Source: Gibbula magus
Lineage: Eukaryota > Mollusca > Gastropoda > Trochida > Trochidae
Assembly (NCBI GenBank): GCA_936450465.1
Contig: OW388296.1
Coordinates: 39,460,023 to 39,524,022 of the forward strand
DNA: 64,000 nt
Direction: 5' to 3'
The notes under the pieces are model-generated. The model did not search any database. It worked only from the letters and a program-made list of their open reading frames with translations, and was not told the DNA's origin. The position numbers and the translations under genes are program-made. Shown piece by piece: positions 26,001 to 37,347 of the stretch (its first letter is position 1; each line of letters starts with the position of its first letter).

Positions 26001-26841
26001 GTCTGCACACAACTTTTCAGCTCTCTAGACCTTTTTGAGCTGGAGAAGAAGATGAAAATAGGTTTTTAACGATGTGACCCCTGTGACCCCATTTGGGGTC
26101 ACGGGGTCACGAAATCTACAATTTAGAATCCCCATGGGCCAAGGAGTCTGCACAAAACTTTTCAGCTCTCTAGACCTTTTGGAACTAGAGAAGATGAAAA
26201 TAGGTTTTTAATGATGTGACCCCTGTGACCCCTGTGACCCCATTTGGGGTCATGGGGTCATGAGATCTACAATTTAGAATCCCCATTGGCCAAGGAGTAT
26301 GCACATAACTTTTCAGCTCTCTAGACCTTTTGGAAATGGAGAAGAAGATGAAAATAGGTTTTTAAGGATGTGACCCCTGTGACCCCATTTGGGGTCACGG
26401 GGTCACGAAATCTACAATAATTTAGAATCCCCATGGGCCAAGGAGTCTGCACATAACATTTCAGGTCTGTGGAGTCATTGGTTCTGGAGAAGAAGTCGAT
26501 GATTATTAGATGATTATAAGTGTAACTTTGACGGCCTAACGAATAATCATTAATTATTGGACATATTATCAATCTAAGAGTGCATGGTGAAATAATAACT
26601 ATCAGTTGATTATACCAAGTTATTTAAATTCGTCACTATTTTGAGATACGCATGTAATTCAAATAACACACGAAGTAACATATTTACCGCGAATATAGGT
26701 CGTGACCCCGGTGACCCACATTTGGGGTCACAGGGTTACCAAACCTATTATCCATATATTTTGAGACTTATTCACAACAATAAATAGTTCTCGCAAAAAA
26801 TGTTACAGTAAGCGAGGTCGATTTCTGGGTCCCATCTTTCC
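23070..26841. mobile_element. Dispersed element of about 930 bp, copy interrupted by a tandem array
   Basis: The blocks 23070-23795 and 26515-26841 align in order with the two halves of 29811-30741. Shared landmarks are GAGAGATGGGACGATGAAAT, GGGGGTCACCGAA, TTAAAGAGTTATCGGCATTAA, GTGTAACTTTGACGGCC, TATTTACCGCGAATATAG and GATTTCTGGGTCCCAT. In this copy about 2.7 kb of 144-bp tandem units sits between the halves. A minus-strand frame at 22859-23179 runs into it but resembles nothing I recognise. No protein supports autonomy. Confidence 0.7.
23885..26462. repeat. Tandem array of about 18 units of roughly 144 bp
   Basis: Units repeat every 142-145 bp, with the TGACCCC core starting at about 24201, 24346, 24491, 24636, 24781, 24923, 25068 and 25213. 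A three-unit higher-order period (431-432 bp) is visible between 24780, 25212 and 25643. Each unit has TGACCCC-TG-TGACCCCATTT followed by GGGGTCATGGGGTCA, then a stretch ending GCACACAACTTTTCAGCTCT. The small open frames here repeat with the units on both strands and are not genes. Isolated relatives occur at 22.9, 26.7, 26.85, 31.7-32.3 and 54.4-54.66 kb. Confidence 0.92.
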
Positions 26842-27167
26842 TGAAGTCGTGACCCCGGTGACCCATATTTGGGGTCACAGGGTTACCAAACCAACAATTT
26901 AAAATCCCCATTGGCTAAGGTGTCTGTGAATAATGTCAAAGCGGTATTCAAACTATCATGTGAACTTGCTCGCAAGCTCGCCTCGTTCACGGGAGAATCC
27001 CGCTTTGACACATACATTGCTTTGACACAAACTGACATTCAATTCTTAACACATCACTGATAAGTGTCTGGCAAACCGAATCCATTAAACCTTATACTAA
27101 AATCACAACATCACAATTCAGAGTAACAATACATCATGTACTGTATCTGTATCATGTATGTACTTTA

Positions 27168-28016
27168 AAGGCACTGTAGCACGTGTTAGCATATATTTTC
27201 TCTCTCTCAAATTTATGATTAGTTTATACAATATATTGTTACCTTCAGAGGGTAAAACATCTCATTACACGACCCGATAAACCGTATCCACAGTGGTATC
27301 CATAGCAAATGGTTATCCGTATTGGTAGAAAGTGGTGCAACGTACACTCAACCGCAAAAGAAACGTCACCATACAAAATGCAAGATAAGTCAAACCACGA
27401 GTGATAAACACGACTGAAACAGAGATACACCATGTCTTCAGAAGTCAACTAAACTAAACTTGAAATTTCAAAACATTTTCTGTTCAAATTTTTGCGAAAT
27501 CACAAGTTTTAAAAATCGTATTTTTAATATCCTTAACTAGACCAGATTGGAGAGTCAGAAACAGCTTTTTGTCTTGTTTTATCACGTCCTACAGTATTTT
27601 GTTTTTTACACTGTTGAATATGTGGTGACGTTTCTTTTACGGTTGAGTGTGTAAAGCGACAGTGGTATGGAACTCGTCAATGTGAGAGGTAGAGGTGTAG
27701 GTTTCTTGCGATGTTGAGAGTTTAGACAGCACCATGGTTGATCATTCTATCATATTGCCATATTTAAAATTCTACTCTAAGTGTTTAGGTATCGCTACAC
27801 CAATCAGATCACTTGAACTACCTTCGAGCGGCAATTTTAGCGTGACCACCTTTAAATGACCACTCGAAGGAAAATTGACTTGTGTGGCTTTACAGAACCA
27901 TGTACATTCGTTTTAGAACTTTTCCTAATTGGGGAGTGTTATATAGACATTTGTAACACTTATTTCCTTTTCGCGAGAGCACTGTATTTCAGTAAGTACG
28001 GCATGCTACAGTGCCT
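27168..28016. mobile_element. MITE, TTTAAAGGCACTGTAGCACG family, copy 2
   Basis: The left end AGGCACTGTAGCACG (27169-27183) is inverted at the right end as CGGCATGCTACAGTGCCT, ending at 28016. The interior aligns with copies at 20511-21018 and 55225-56530 on either side of a nested 305-bp insertion (27345-27649). No protein-coding capacity is recognised. Confidence 0.82.
27345..27649. mobile_element. Nested 305-bp MITE with 26-bp TIRs
   Basis: The left terminus (27345-27370, CACTCAACCGCAAAAG...) and the right terminus (27624-27649) are inverted repeats of 26 bp with one mismatch. The flanks are TA on the left and TG on the right, compatible with a decayed TA target duplication as in Tc1/mariner-type elements. 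It interrupts the alignment of the surrounding MITE and so inserted later. It contains no transposase. Confidence 0.85.
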
Positions 28017-28160
28017 GAATGCAGCGAGCATCATCGTTTTTTAACGTTATGCTCACATTTTATGTCATGATCAGATGGAGATGTATTACATTGTTTCCTT
28101 CACATACAAACATGCACTTGTTTCTCATGGATGGTACCAGTGAACATACCCCGGGTCCTT

Positions 28161-28345
28161 GTGCAGGGGAGCATCATATGTGGCGGGCGTCACTCCGAAG
28201 CCGAGTTCATCCGTCTGGGCGTTCATCATGATCAACCTTCTACTCCCACCGACTGCTGCACTGTGTACTGCTGGTGCACTCGGACAGATGTGTTATCTAT
28301 AGTAATGGATCTAGACGTCCATTTGGTGAAACACTATGAATAATT
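28161..28345 (+). other. Possible cysteine-rich terminal exon (uncertain)
   Basis: A GC-richer island stands out from its AT-rich surroundings. After a possible acceptor (CTTGTGCAG, ending about 28166) one frame reads a cysteine-containing stretch with ICGG and CCTVYCWC and stops at 28343. AATAAA follows at 28675-28680. The CC...C.C spacing vaguely recalls single-VWC-type secreted proteins, but no upstream exon or signal peptide was found. It may equally be a repeat fragment. Confidence 0.2.
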
Positions 28346-28349
28346 CACA

Positions 28350-29330
28350 AACCCTTGAAAGTGTGGTGTACATTTATTTCTACATTAACATTCGTACAAA
28401 CGTTCAGAACAAACGCTGGTTGATATTTGGAAGTAATTGATGAAGAACCTCCATAATGTAGTACATGCTTGCTTCTCTATTGTATAGACGCGTCACTGAT
28501 AGTAAATGAATCATATGGGGAATTGTGTAGAAGTTAGGTGTAATAGAATTGTGACCAAAACAATATTATCACCATTGTTAGAAGTGTGTTTCATGTACAA
28601 TATATGTCTAATGTAACTGGAATTAGATTTCCATTAACACATAGCTGACGCTGTGTACGAGTGGTAACGATCAAATAAACTCAAAGTTAATTTGTTGCCA
28701 ACTGACAGTCTTGTCTTTTTGCAATCGTTTCTTCAAACTTAAAATTTTTTGCAAATTTTGTTTTCTCAAATTTTCAGTTTATATAATATATCACCCGAGA
28801 CAGGGACCTTATATAGATGTATATAATGTCCCTGCCCGAGACAACTACCATCCAGGCATGGGAAGCCAGGGTATTATACGAAAATCCCGCATCGATTGCC
28901 GCTGTAATACTAACACTATAACATGTGTTAACCGTACTGGCGATTAAAGCTGGATATGTTACATGCTTTGAAGGATGGTCCTCACATGTGTTGCCGGATT
29001 CCGTAACACGATCACAGAAATCTCGGACACCAACCATATATTATATACCTACCTACCGATCCATGGAATAAGTCATGTCAGTTACATGATATTTTATTTG
29101 GTTCTAAAATGTACATGTATAAGTAACCAACAATAATTAGTATAGCTCTATCGCTCGTTGTAAGATCTACTAAACGTTATAGACGCAGATCTGTACTTTA
29201 TCAACGCTTCCAATTAAATAACACACGTTAAAACATTGGACATAATTATATGTGACCTCACACATCATTATTCTGGTCAGCCTAAAAAAATCAGGTTGTT
29301 ACTATTTACTATTGTTTCAACCAGGACTCT
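28350..29330. other. No gene recognised
   Basis: AT-rich sequence. It contains AATAAA at about 28675 and a short inverted repeat, CAGGGACCTTATATA / TATATAATGTCCCTG, near 28800-28835. The open frames at 28711-28947 and 28774-29037 overlap on opposite strands and show no domain. Confidence 0.5.
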
Positions 29331-29339
29331 CTAATTTAT

Positions 29340-29565
29340 TGGAACCAATGCCTTCGTAGGCAAAAAGGGTTCGTAGACGATAATTGAATTCGTAGAAAGG
29401 ACGGGTTCGTAGACGTTGATTTCGATTAGATTAACATCAAATGATTATAATTTATCACTATTTGTGAATAATGATTTTATTCCATATTCTACGAACGTCT
29501 ACGAAACTAACGATATTGACGTTTACGAACTCGTTTTATCTACGCATAAACCTACACCCTAATTT
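29340..29565. repeat. Imperfect inverted repeat built on TTCGTAGACG
   Basis: TTCGTAGACG occurs several times on the left (about 29369-29420). Its complement CGTCTACGAA and variants occur on the right (about 29490-29560), around an AT-rich centre. It looks like a decayed foldback element. No direct flanking repeat was identified. Confidence 0.5.
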
Positions 29566-29734
29566 ATAGTTCCTCTTTTTCAACCTAAATACTAAAAATA
29601 TAAAATATCGAAAATATTTAATTAATACTGATAAAATTGTAAAATACATAAAAAGACTGAAAGAGACAAAGCCCGCCCGTTTAAAAATATATGATGTTTG
29701 GGATTGTAGGCGATTGTTTTCCCCTTATTTTGAT

Positions 29735-30741
29735 ATAAAAAATAGAGCCATTGACTCTGAAGCTCATCAGGAATTATCATTATCTCTAAGGACAAAATTA
29801 AGATATCATTTAAGGAGAGATGGGACGATGAAATAAAACATTTTAGATTTCGTTTATTTTTTTCAAATTAGCAAATTTATTATGTATTTTATCCAAAAAT
29901 GAATTAAAATGTGGGGGTCACCGAATGATTTAAAGAGTTATCGGCATTAATAGTAATACCCCTGTCACCAAATTGCGCTATTTTGACCGATTTCACCTAC
30001 TTAAATGAAGCGCGCGCTTTTACTGAATAAACTCGAATCCTTTCAGATACAATTTAATCACATACGTGAATACATAGCAAGTCTATATTTTGAAAAATAA
30101 TGACTCTGATGAGGGAAACAAAATTAAGCACTTTTAAAATAAAAACGGCGATTTTATAATCGTTTTTCGCATATTCAATGGGATTTTTTACTGACACACA
30201 TTTTTTAGATATTGTTAAAATTGAAATATGATATGTGCAGTTGAATAAACAAACTAATTCAGAAATAATAATAGGGGGTCAGCGAACATTTTTCATCACT
30301 TTAACGTCATTTTTTAAATTAAATACATAAACGTAAAAACGGGACGTCACGGCAATTTTGATCAATTAAAGTGTAACTTTGACGGCCTATCATGTAATTA
30401 TTATTTAATACACTATCAATCTAAGAGTGCAAATTGGAAGATCAAATATCAGTTAATCATACAAGGCAATTTAAATTCATCACTTGCTAGAGATAGGTAT
30501 GTAATTAGAATAATACACGGAGTAAATATTTACCGCGAATATAGATGACGGTAACGTTATGCGGCATGTCGTTAAATGACCGTTTAAATGGCGTTACGGT
30601 AAATTTAAGCGATTTCCGTTAGTGTGCGGATAAGCTTCTACTCCTAAAAACGTTTTGCACATATTTTGAGACTTATTTACAACTATACATTGTTGTCGCA
30701 AAATGTTACCGTAAGTAACGATTTCTGGGTCCCATATCTCC
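29735..30741. mobile_element. Dispersed element of about 930 bp, uninterrupted copy
   Basis: From about 29811 to 30741 this aligns with the split copy at 23070-23795 plus 26515-26841 and lacks the tandem array, so it approximates the empty state. Just upstream, AATAGAGCCATTGACTCTG followed by AAGCTCATCAGGA also occurs near 23804 and, inverted, near 58003. This marks a recurring terminal hairpin motif. No coding capacity is recognised. Confidence 0.7.
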
Positions 30742-31734
30742 TTAATAAGGCATTGCCAAGTCAAATTTAAAATTTATTATCGAAATTGGTTAAAACATTA
30801 ATCAAAATTCACTATAAATTATGTCGACCTTTGCATTTTATTGTTTTAGTTATTGTATACTGGAAATATCAACATTTATTACATAATAAAAAGGAGCCCT
30901 GATCCTTTTCAATATTTAATAAAATGTTGATATTTTATAACTAAATTCTCTTGAGAATCAGGCCGGATGAGCTGAACATTGCCAAGAACCCATTCCCTAG
31001 TTCTTTTTTAATTTGAACTTTAATGGAAACAAGATAATGATTGTGTCAAAATGTCACCTGTTGAAATTTGTAGACTAGAGCCAGCATAGATGTCCAAGAC
31101 TGTATACACTGAAATGAATAAAATATATAATTTTATATTCAACTAACTGAAAAGAAAACCAAATTGAAGCTACCTTTGCAGGTGTTTTAAAAATGTTTCT
31201 AAAGCACAAAATGACATTAACATAACTGAAACTAAACAAACAGGATCTTCATTCATATCCAGAATACCTTAATAGTCCAGTCATTCTAGCTCAAATTTTG
31301 ACAAACCTACAACAAATTGCAATAAAAGCAATTTTTTTGTGTATTTAAATCTATGACACTTACTGATCAATATAACAAAAGTATAGGAAAATATAGTCAA
31401 CGATAATTTTTTTATGATTGTATGAAATTAGGGTATGTGTTTTATCCTTGTTTGAGTTTTAGAAACGTTATATCACAGACATTCATTTATAGTTGATAAG
31501 ACATCGTTATATTGTAGCAGATTACTTGTTTGATTTAAGTAAAATTATTAACTTCCATCATCACTCATATTTTGGAGAAGTATGGACATTATTTTTATAA
31601 TACGTAGTTTGGTTGCCATGGAAACGTGAGTTTAATATAAATTTTAGCATGAACCAAAAGGCTGTATACAAAATTTCATCTTTGAGTTATAGAAGAGAAA
31701 AATAGTCTAGAGTTACATAGTCACAACATATATC
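30742..31734. other. No gene recognised
   Basis: Strongly AT-rich sequence with no open frame above the noise and no clear repeat beyond short A/T runs. Confidence 0.6.
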
Positions 31735-32300
31735 ATTTATAATCAGCTTTGTCCTTGGAATCTGTACACACGATTTCAGTCGTTTAGGTCTGACGTAAAA
31801 GATGAAAACTCCTGTGTTTCTTATAAGGGGCCTCCGGAGTCTGTTCACAATTTTCAACATTGGAGAAGACGACTTGATACGTTATGGCCCTTATTTGGCA
31901 ACACAGAGGCACAGAATCGGTTTATACATGTAGTTTACAGTTTATAATCCCCAATAGCTAAGGAATCTGAACACAATATTTCAGCTTTGTCTGTTTTTTC
32001 TTTCTGAAGAGGAAGAGGAAAACAGGTATAGGGCATAGTGCATGTGGTTCTTACTTGGGGCCACAGAGTCTCCAAATCTATAATAATCCACTTTGGCTAA
32101 GGAGTATGAAGACAATATTTAAGCTTTCTATGGCATCTACATTTTATAATCCCAATTGTAAAAGTAGAGTGTACACCGGCTTTGAGCTCTCTAGAGCCAG
32201 TGGTTCTTGAAAATAAGATGAAAAATAGAAAGACTTACAGACAGATGGACTGACGGACGCCGAACTCCTTGGCATGCCATAAGTCTATCAGGATTTTCAG
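31735..32300. repeat. Four degenerate 144-bp-family units with a GACGGACG tail
   Basis: Diverged units recur about every 140-150 bp, with landmarks ATAATCCCCAATAGCTAAGG, GGGGCCACAGAGTC and GAGCTCTCTAGAGCCAG. They end in ACAGACAGATGGACTGACGGACGCCG and a final GCATGCCATAAGTCTATCAGG. This is an old multi-unit member of the 23.9-26.5 kb family and shows what the complete 3' end looks like. Confidence 0.65.
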
Positions 32301-33014
32301 ATCTGAGCGCAGTCTGTTCTTCGCTTTATTGCTGATAGTGTCTGCAGTGTTCCATGTAGTAATTAAGAAATAAAGTTCGCTGTACCCCAATGTGTTTTGT
32401 AATAAAGTATAGTTTTGCCCTGAACTATTATAGTTAAAGCATCCTAAAGAGATTGATCTTCAAGTTCTCAGTAATTGAATCAGGTATAAAGTTGCGAGAC
32501 ATGTCGACACGTGCAGTTTGTTTGGAAAACCACGTGCTCAAATTTAAAACATCATTACATTTTCAAATTAGATAATGATTTGATGGTTTAACTATTATTA
32601 CTAAAATATTAGTTAAATATTCAATACGTTCAAATAATAAAAATGTGAAGGTAGTTTGTGAAATCATGCCTAAGATGAATTTTTATTATCTTAAATCTTA
32701 CCTGAAGTGAACCTCTATGAAGAATTTTGCTGAACTTTTGGCCTCTCAACAATATTACAATGCTATCTGTCAAAAGAAAATAATAATTGATATTAGTTCT
32801 TTATTACACAATGATTTTTGTTCCACAAATATAGGAAATACTGACTTTTATTCGCAAATTAGTTAGAAAATCGGAAAATAGTTTGACCCTTATGCTATTC
32901 CATAGTTTTTAAATTTTGACGAAAGTTCCCTTACGTACAGCAGGCATATTTTTGTATTAACTTGCTATTATTTTGTTACAAAATATTTAAGTATTGAAAA
33001 TTTCTTTTGTCTTA
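32301..33014. other. No gene recognised
   Basis: AT-rich sequence without supported exons or repeats. Confidence 0.55.
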
Positions 33015-33019
33015 AGCAT

Positions 33020-34654
33020 CAGGCCCCCCTAAGTAATTGAAGGAAATGCGTCAATTTTGAAGAAAATCCATCCAAATTTGAAAGAAATGCGTCCATTACG
33101 GAAGAAAATGCTTCTTTTCTCGAAACAATCGCAGCCATATTGGTGAATTCACGGTAATTACAGAAACAATCACTCTGATGTTGGAAGGACCAACATCCCT
33201 ATCGGAAACGACATCGGCCATTTCCGTGAATTCTCGGTCAATCCCGGAAATGCACACATCAAAAAATGGCGTCGGAAGAATGTTCTCCTGTTTCGGTGAG
33301 TAATGTTTTTACTGATTACAGTCCGTACTTTACATGAATCGAAATAAAATTACTTTTGTTGAATGCGTCTTGGTACAGGGAATCTACAAGACTTTAGGTT
33401 ACTGTCATGAAAATGAGTAGTTACGGTGCTTATGTTAAAACAGTTCGCGATTCGCCGATTGTTTACATCGAAGCCAGGTGAAGCCGTATCACTAACAGAA
33501 AGACTAAAAAGCATAAATGATCTCTGAAGCGTGTAAGACGTTTCAGGGTTATTTCATAAGTAATTAAGGACATTCATTTTGATAATTTCGTCACTTTATA
33601 TGCGAATCCATGTCGCTGGGATTGCTTATAGTGGGTTATTTATTTCGGGTTTTCTTCACCGAGAGCAGCAACGGAAATGACTTGTAAAACAAAACCTTTT
33701 TTCTGTTATCCCAACAATTATAACCAAAAAATACAAAACTGTTGTATCTACATTAAACTCAAAATTATTATCTTCTTTATTCGTTAATGAATATGTGATA
33801 AATAGCTGTTAGAGTTAAAGTTATTCCAGATGTTATGGGAATATGATTACACTATATATATGACATACATTTCGAAGTTGTGGCACCATGGAATACGGCG
33901 ATAATTTGTCTGATGTTAATTCTAAACAATATAAATAACTTATCCAGATAATGGAATAAAAACGAGACATAGAGCTGCATGATCAGGATTCTAGTTGGCG
34001 AAAAGTGGCCGTCATACATTCAACAGATAAATAACCTAATAAACAGTCCCATTGACTAGGATTCGCATTATCACATATAAGTGACGAAATTAAATTCCTA
34101 AAGTCCTAAATTACTTATGATATAACCCTGAAACGTCTTACACGCTACAGAGATCATCTATGCTTTTTAGTCTTTCTGTTAGTGATACGGCTTCACCTGG
34201 CTTCGATGTAAACAATCGGCGAATCGCGAACTGTTTTAACATTAGCACCGTAACTACTCATTTTCATGACAGTAACCTAAAGTCTTGTTGATTCCCTATA
34301 CCAAGACGAATTCAACAAAAGTAATTTAACTTCGATTCATGTAAAGTACGGACTGTAATCAGTAAAAACATTACTCACCGAAGCAGAAGAACATTCTTCC
34401 GACGCCATTTTTTGATGTGTGCATTTCCGGCATCGACCGAGAATTCACGGAAATGGCCGATGTCGTTTCCGATAGGGATGTTGGTCCTTCCAACATCAGA
34501 GTGATTGTTTCTGTAATTACCGTGAATTCACCGATATGGCTGCGATTGTTTCGAGAAAAGAAGCATTTTCTTCCGTAATGGACGCATTTCTTTCAAATTT
34601 GGATGGATTTTCTTCAAAATTGACGCATTTCCTTCAATTACTTAGGGGGGCCTG
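33020..34654. mobile_element. 1.6-kb element with TIRs of about 620 bp and a 5-bp target duplication
   Basis: The sequence from CAGGCCCCCCTAAGTAATTG (33020) to about 33640 is repeated inverted from about 34010 to 34654, which ends CAATTACTTAGGGGGGCCTG. AGCAT flanks both ends (33015-33019 and 34655-34659). The spacer is about 370 bp. Each arm carries, pointing inward, an ATG in AAAAATGGCG context reading MASEEC and then a GT donor (GTGAGTAATG) after ten codons. No transposase is recognised in the centre. The superfamily is uncertain: the CAGG ends recall hAT elements, but those usually make 8-bp duplications. Confidence 0.9.
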
Positions 34655-34659
34655 AGCAT

Positions 34660-35975
34660 GTAACTTTTAATATCTGTCACAAATTAAGCAGAAACATTCT
34701 ATCAAACACATTAAATGGCTTGCATACCGATGTTTTTGAGAAGAGAAAATCCATCCTAACAACAATCCAATCAATGGAAAAGGAAAATACTTACCAATTC
34801 CGGCAATTCATCTCAATTTCCATGTAAACAAACGCGCAAAATAATGTTGACGTCCATCTTGTTTGCGTTGACGCTGTGTACGGCAGCATGAACGGGTCAT
34901 ATTTGAATAATGACTACATGTATGTATGTAATTTGTAATTTTAAAAAATCTTAATAAGAGAAATTTCGTTAATTTTATTTTCCTATACTTTTGATATGTT
35001 ATATATACACGATGGGAGATACGTTTAAGCATGTTTTTGTTTTTATTGCAATTTGTTGAAGGTGTAGCTGTATATTGCCTGGTCTATAAGGAAAAAGTCA
35101 TTACATCTACTTATATCCCTTACATGACACAGATACTTTCAAAACCATCAGATGTTTAGAAAATTATGAGAAATATAGTGATTTATCATATAATGTTCAA
35201 TTAAATATTGGGATTTATCAGTGAAGTGAACTGTCCAAGCTACAGCTAAGCCAGTGTGACCGATAACTGATATAAATAAAAGTTAAATATTTTCACTGGT
35301 GGCTCTGCCATTCATGAAAAAAAAACCTTTGTACCTCACCCAATGAGACAAACAAAACAGATATCCTCTATGTCATATGTGGTTTAAACAGTTAAAATAT
35401 CCATCAACTGAAAGTATGTCTTTTGCTGTGAGTTTACCTGGATCTTATAGAAATCAAACAAGCAAGCTGTCATGGCTTCAACTGTTGGCTGTTCCGAGCA
35501 CTGAAAATGTTTAAAGTACAATGGTGCCGGTACAATTGTTCTGTCTCAAATGTTAAAGAGAAGGGTATTCATGTTTACACATTTATGTTATTAATACATG
35601 ATTAAAACACGATCCAATTGCAACATATTATTGAAGTGAAGTCATTCATCTGCGCTACAAGTGTTTTTAAACTTCACTACGGCTCAACAGGGCAAATCAT
35701 TTGTTTCTTTGTTGACATTTAATCGATGTTTATATTTACATATATGGCAATGTCAGTTAAAAGTTTAGAACAGCATGTACTTATCATGTTTTAAAGATAT
35801 TGCATTAACTAAGAACTATTAATAATCAACTTAATGGAAATAAAAAATGGAAGACTCCTCAAAGACATAAACACCTTTTTGCTTCACCAGGGAAAACCCC
35901 CATTTAACCTTTGAACAATTGGAACAAGAAAAAAAGTGAGCATGGCTCACATACCCCCGCCATCCACTATCCGTC
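34660..35975. other. No gene recognised
   Basis: AT-rich sequence. The minus-strand frames at 34808-35032 and 35831-36085 show no domain, codon bias or splice context. Confidence 0.5.
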
Positions 35976-35979
35976 AATT

Positions 35980-36673
35980 GAGAATTAAAGATGTGAAGGG
36001 TACTATGTTTTAAAAAAACAGCTTCAAGCATCATAATATTGTCCAAAATAATTTTGGGAACTGGCTTTGTTATTACCAATATCATTCTCCCAGATGTAAC
36101 ATTTGTCAGGTAACTTAATTTTTCCCATCAGAGCATCACACCGGTAATTTGTACCAAGTTCAATTACAGATTCAAGTGCTTCATAACTCTGTAAACAATA
36201 ATATTTCGTAACTGGACTGTGAACTTTATTAAGAGTATCATCTGGACTACCTACATTTTAAATTTCATTCACCTAGATGTAATAGTTGCCTAGAAAACTT
36301 GTCCCCATTGGAGCATCACAGCTCTTTTGGTACTAAGTTCAATTTCGGATTCAAGGGCCATAACTCTGTAAAAAATAATATTTCGGATCTGGTTTTCGAA
36401 CTCGATAAAGAGTATGGTCATGAGTACTCACAACCAAAATTTCATTCACCTAGGTTTAACAGTTTCCAAGAAAATTTGTCCCGATTGAACACAATAAAAC
36501 TAAGTTAAAAAAGTAACGTTTCCATGGAAACGACAAAACATTTAAATCTCAGAAAATTGAACATTGTCTGTGCGCGATCGGAAAAACATGGTTAACAACT
36601 GTACAAAGTTTAGTTGATGTACCTTTGACGGTTTTTGAGAAAATTGACCGGAAGGACGGACGGACGGACGGAA
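35980..36673. repeat. Degenerate units of about 180 bp (three) with a (GGAC)n tail
   Basis: The landmark CATTCxCCxAGATGTAACA recurs near 36080, 36265 and 36442, with the companion motif CATAACTCTGTAAACAATAATATTTCG between. The series ends with TTTTTGAGAAAATTGACCGG and GGACGGACGGACGGACGG at 36650-36671. The units are well diverged. Frames inside (for example 36299-36508) follow the repeat and are not genes. Confidence 0.7.
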
Positions 36674-37074
36674 TGACATGATTAATCGGCTTATAAAACT
36701 AGATTTTTTAGAACTACATTTTGCTGCATGGACACTGCATTTTGTTTTTAAATTTGGTCTTTTGTTTTTTTTAGATTACATTGTGAAGCAATTAGCTGCA
36801 ATGAATAAGTAATTCCAATAATTGTTTAAGAATATTTTGAGATTATTAATTGACTGGTTATTAACACTCACCGTGATACAAGCCAAAATCAGGAGAGTGA
36901 ATAAGCTACAGATACAAATGTCCTGATGCAAGCAGGTGGTTACCTCCCAAAACTTCTACATGCCAATAGTTCTACATTATAAAACTCCTACAAAAAGTCA
37001 GGGCAGAATTATGCAATTACATCTTTAATCTGTTTGAGAGGCATTCTAGAAGTTGGTGTGATGAAGAAGACAAA

Positions 37075-37150
37075 TATTTTATGGATGATCAACTTCTTTA
37101 TTAACAATAGCGACGTTTCGGTATAGATCCTTATACCGTTATCAAGCATA
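37075..37150 (-). other. Possible hammerhead-like hairpin, Penelope-type remnant
   Basis: On the minus strand, TTGATAACGGTAT, a short loop, then ATACCGAAACGTC resembles the stem II and GAAA core of hammerhead ribozymes carried by Penelope-like retroelements. The canonical CUGAUGA is degenerate, so I would not expect activity. No reverse transcriptase lies next to it. Confidence 0.3.
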
Positions 37151-37243
37151 TGGAATGGATGGTGAAACAGCAGATTATATACAGGATACATGATGGTATG
37201 ATAAAGAGATAACAAATACAACAAGATGAGGTAACAATGGCAT

Positions 37244-37347
37244 AAATGGTTGTACAAGTGAAGTTGTGATAACAAGGAAACCAGAGAGTAGTAAACTTAC
37301 TACTCTCTGGTTTCCTTGTTATCACAACTTCACTTGTACAACCATTT
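37244..37347. repeat. Perfect palindrome, 51-bp arms, 2-bp spacer
   Basis: The left arm 37244-37294 and right arm 37297-37347 are exact reverse complements by eye. The outermost ACTACTCTCTGGTT is repeated once more just beyond the right arm (37348-37361). That pattern fits a replication template switch or snap-back duplication. It could also be an assembly artefact. Confidence 0.9.
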
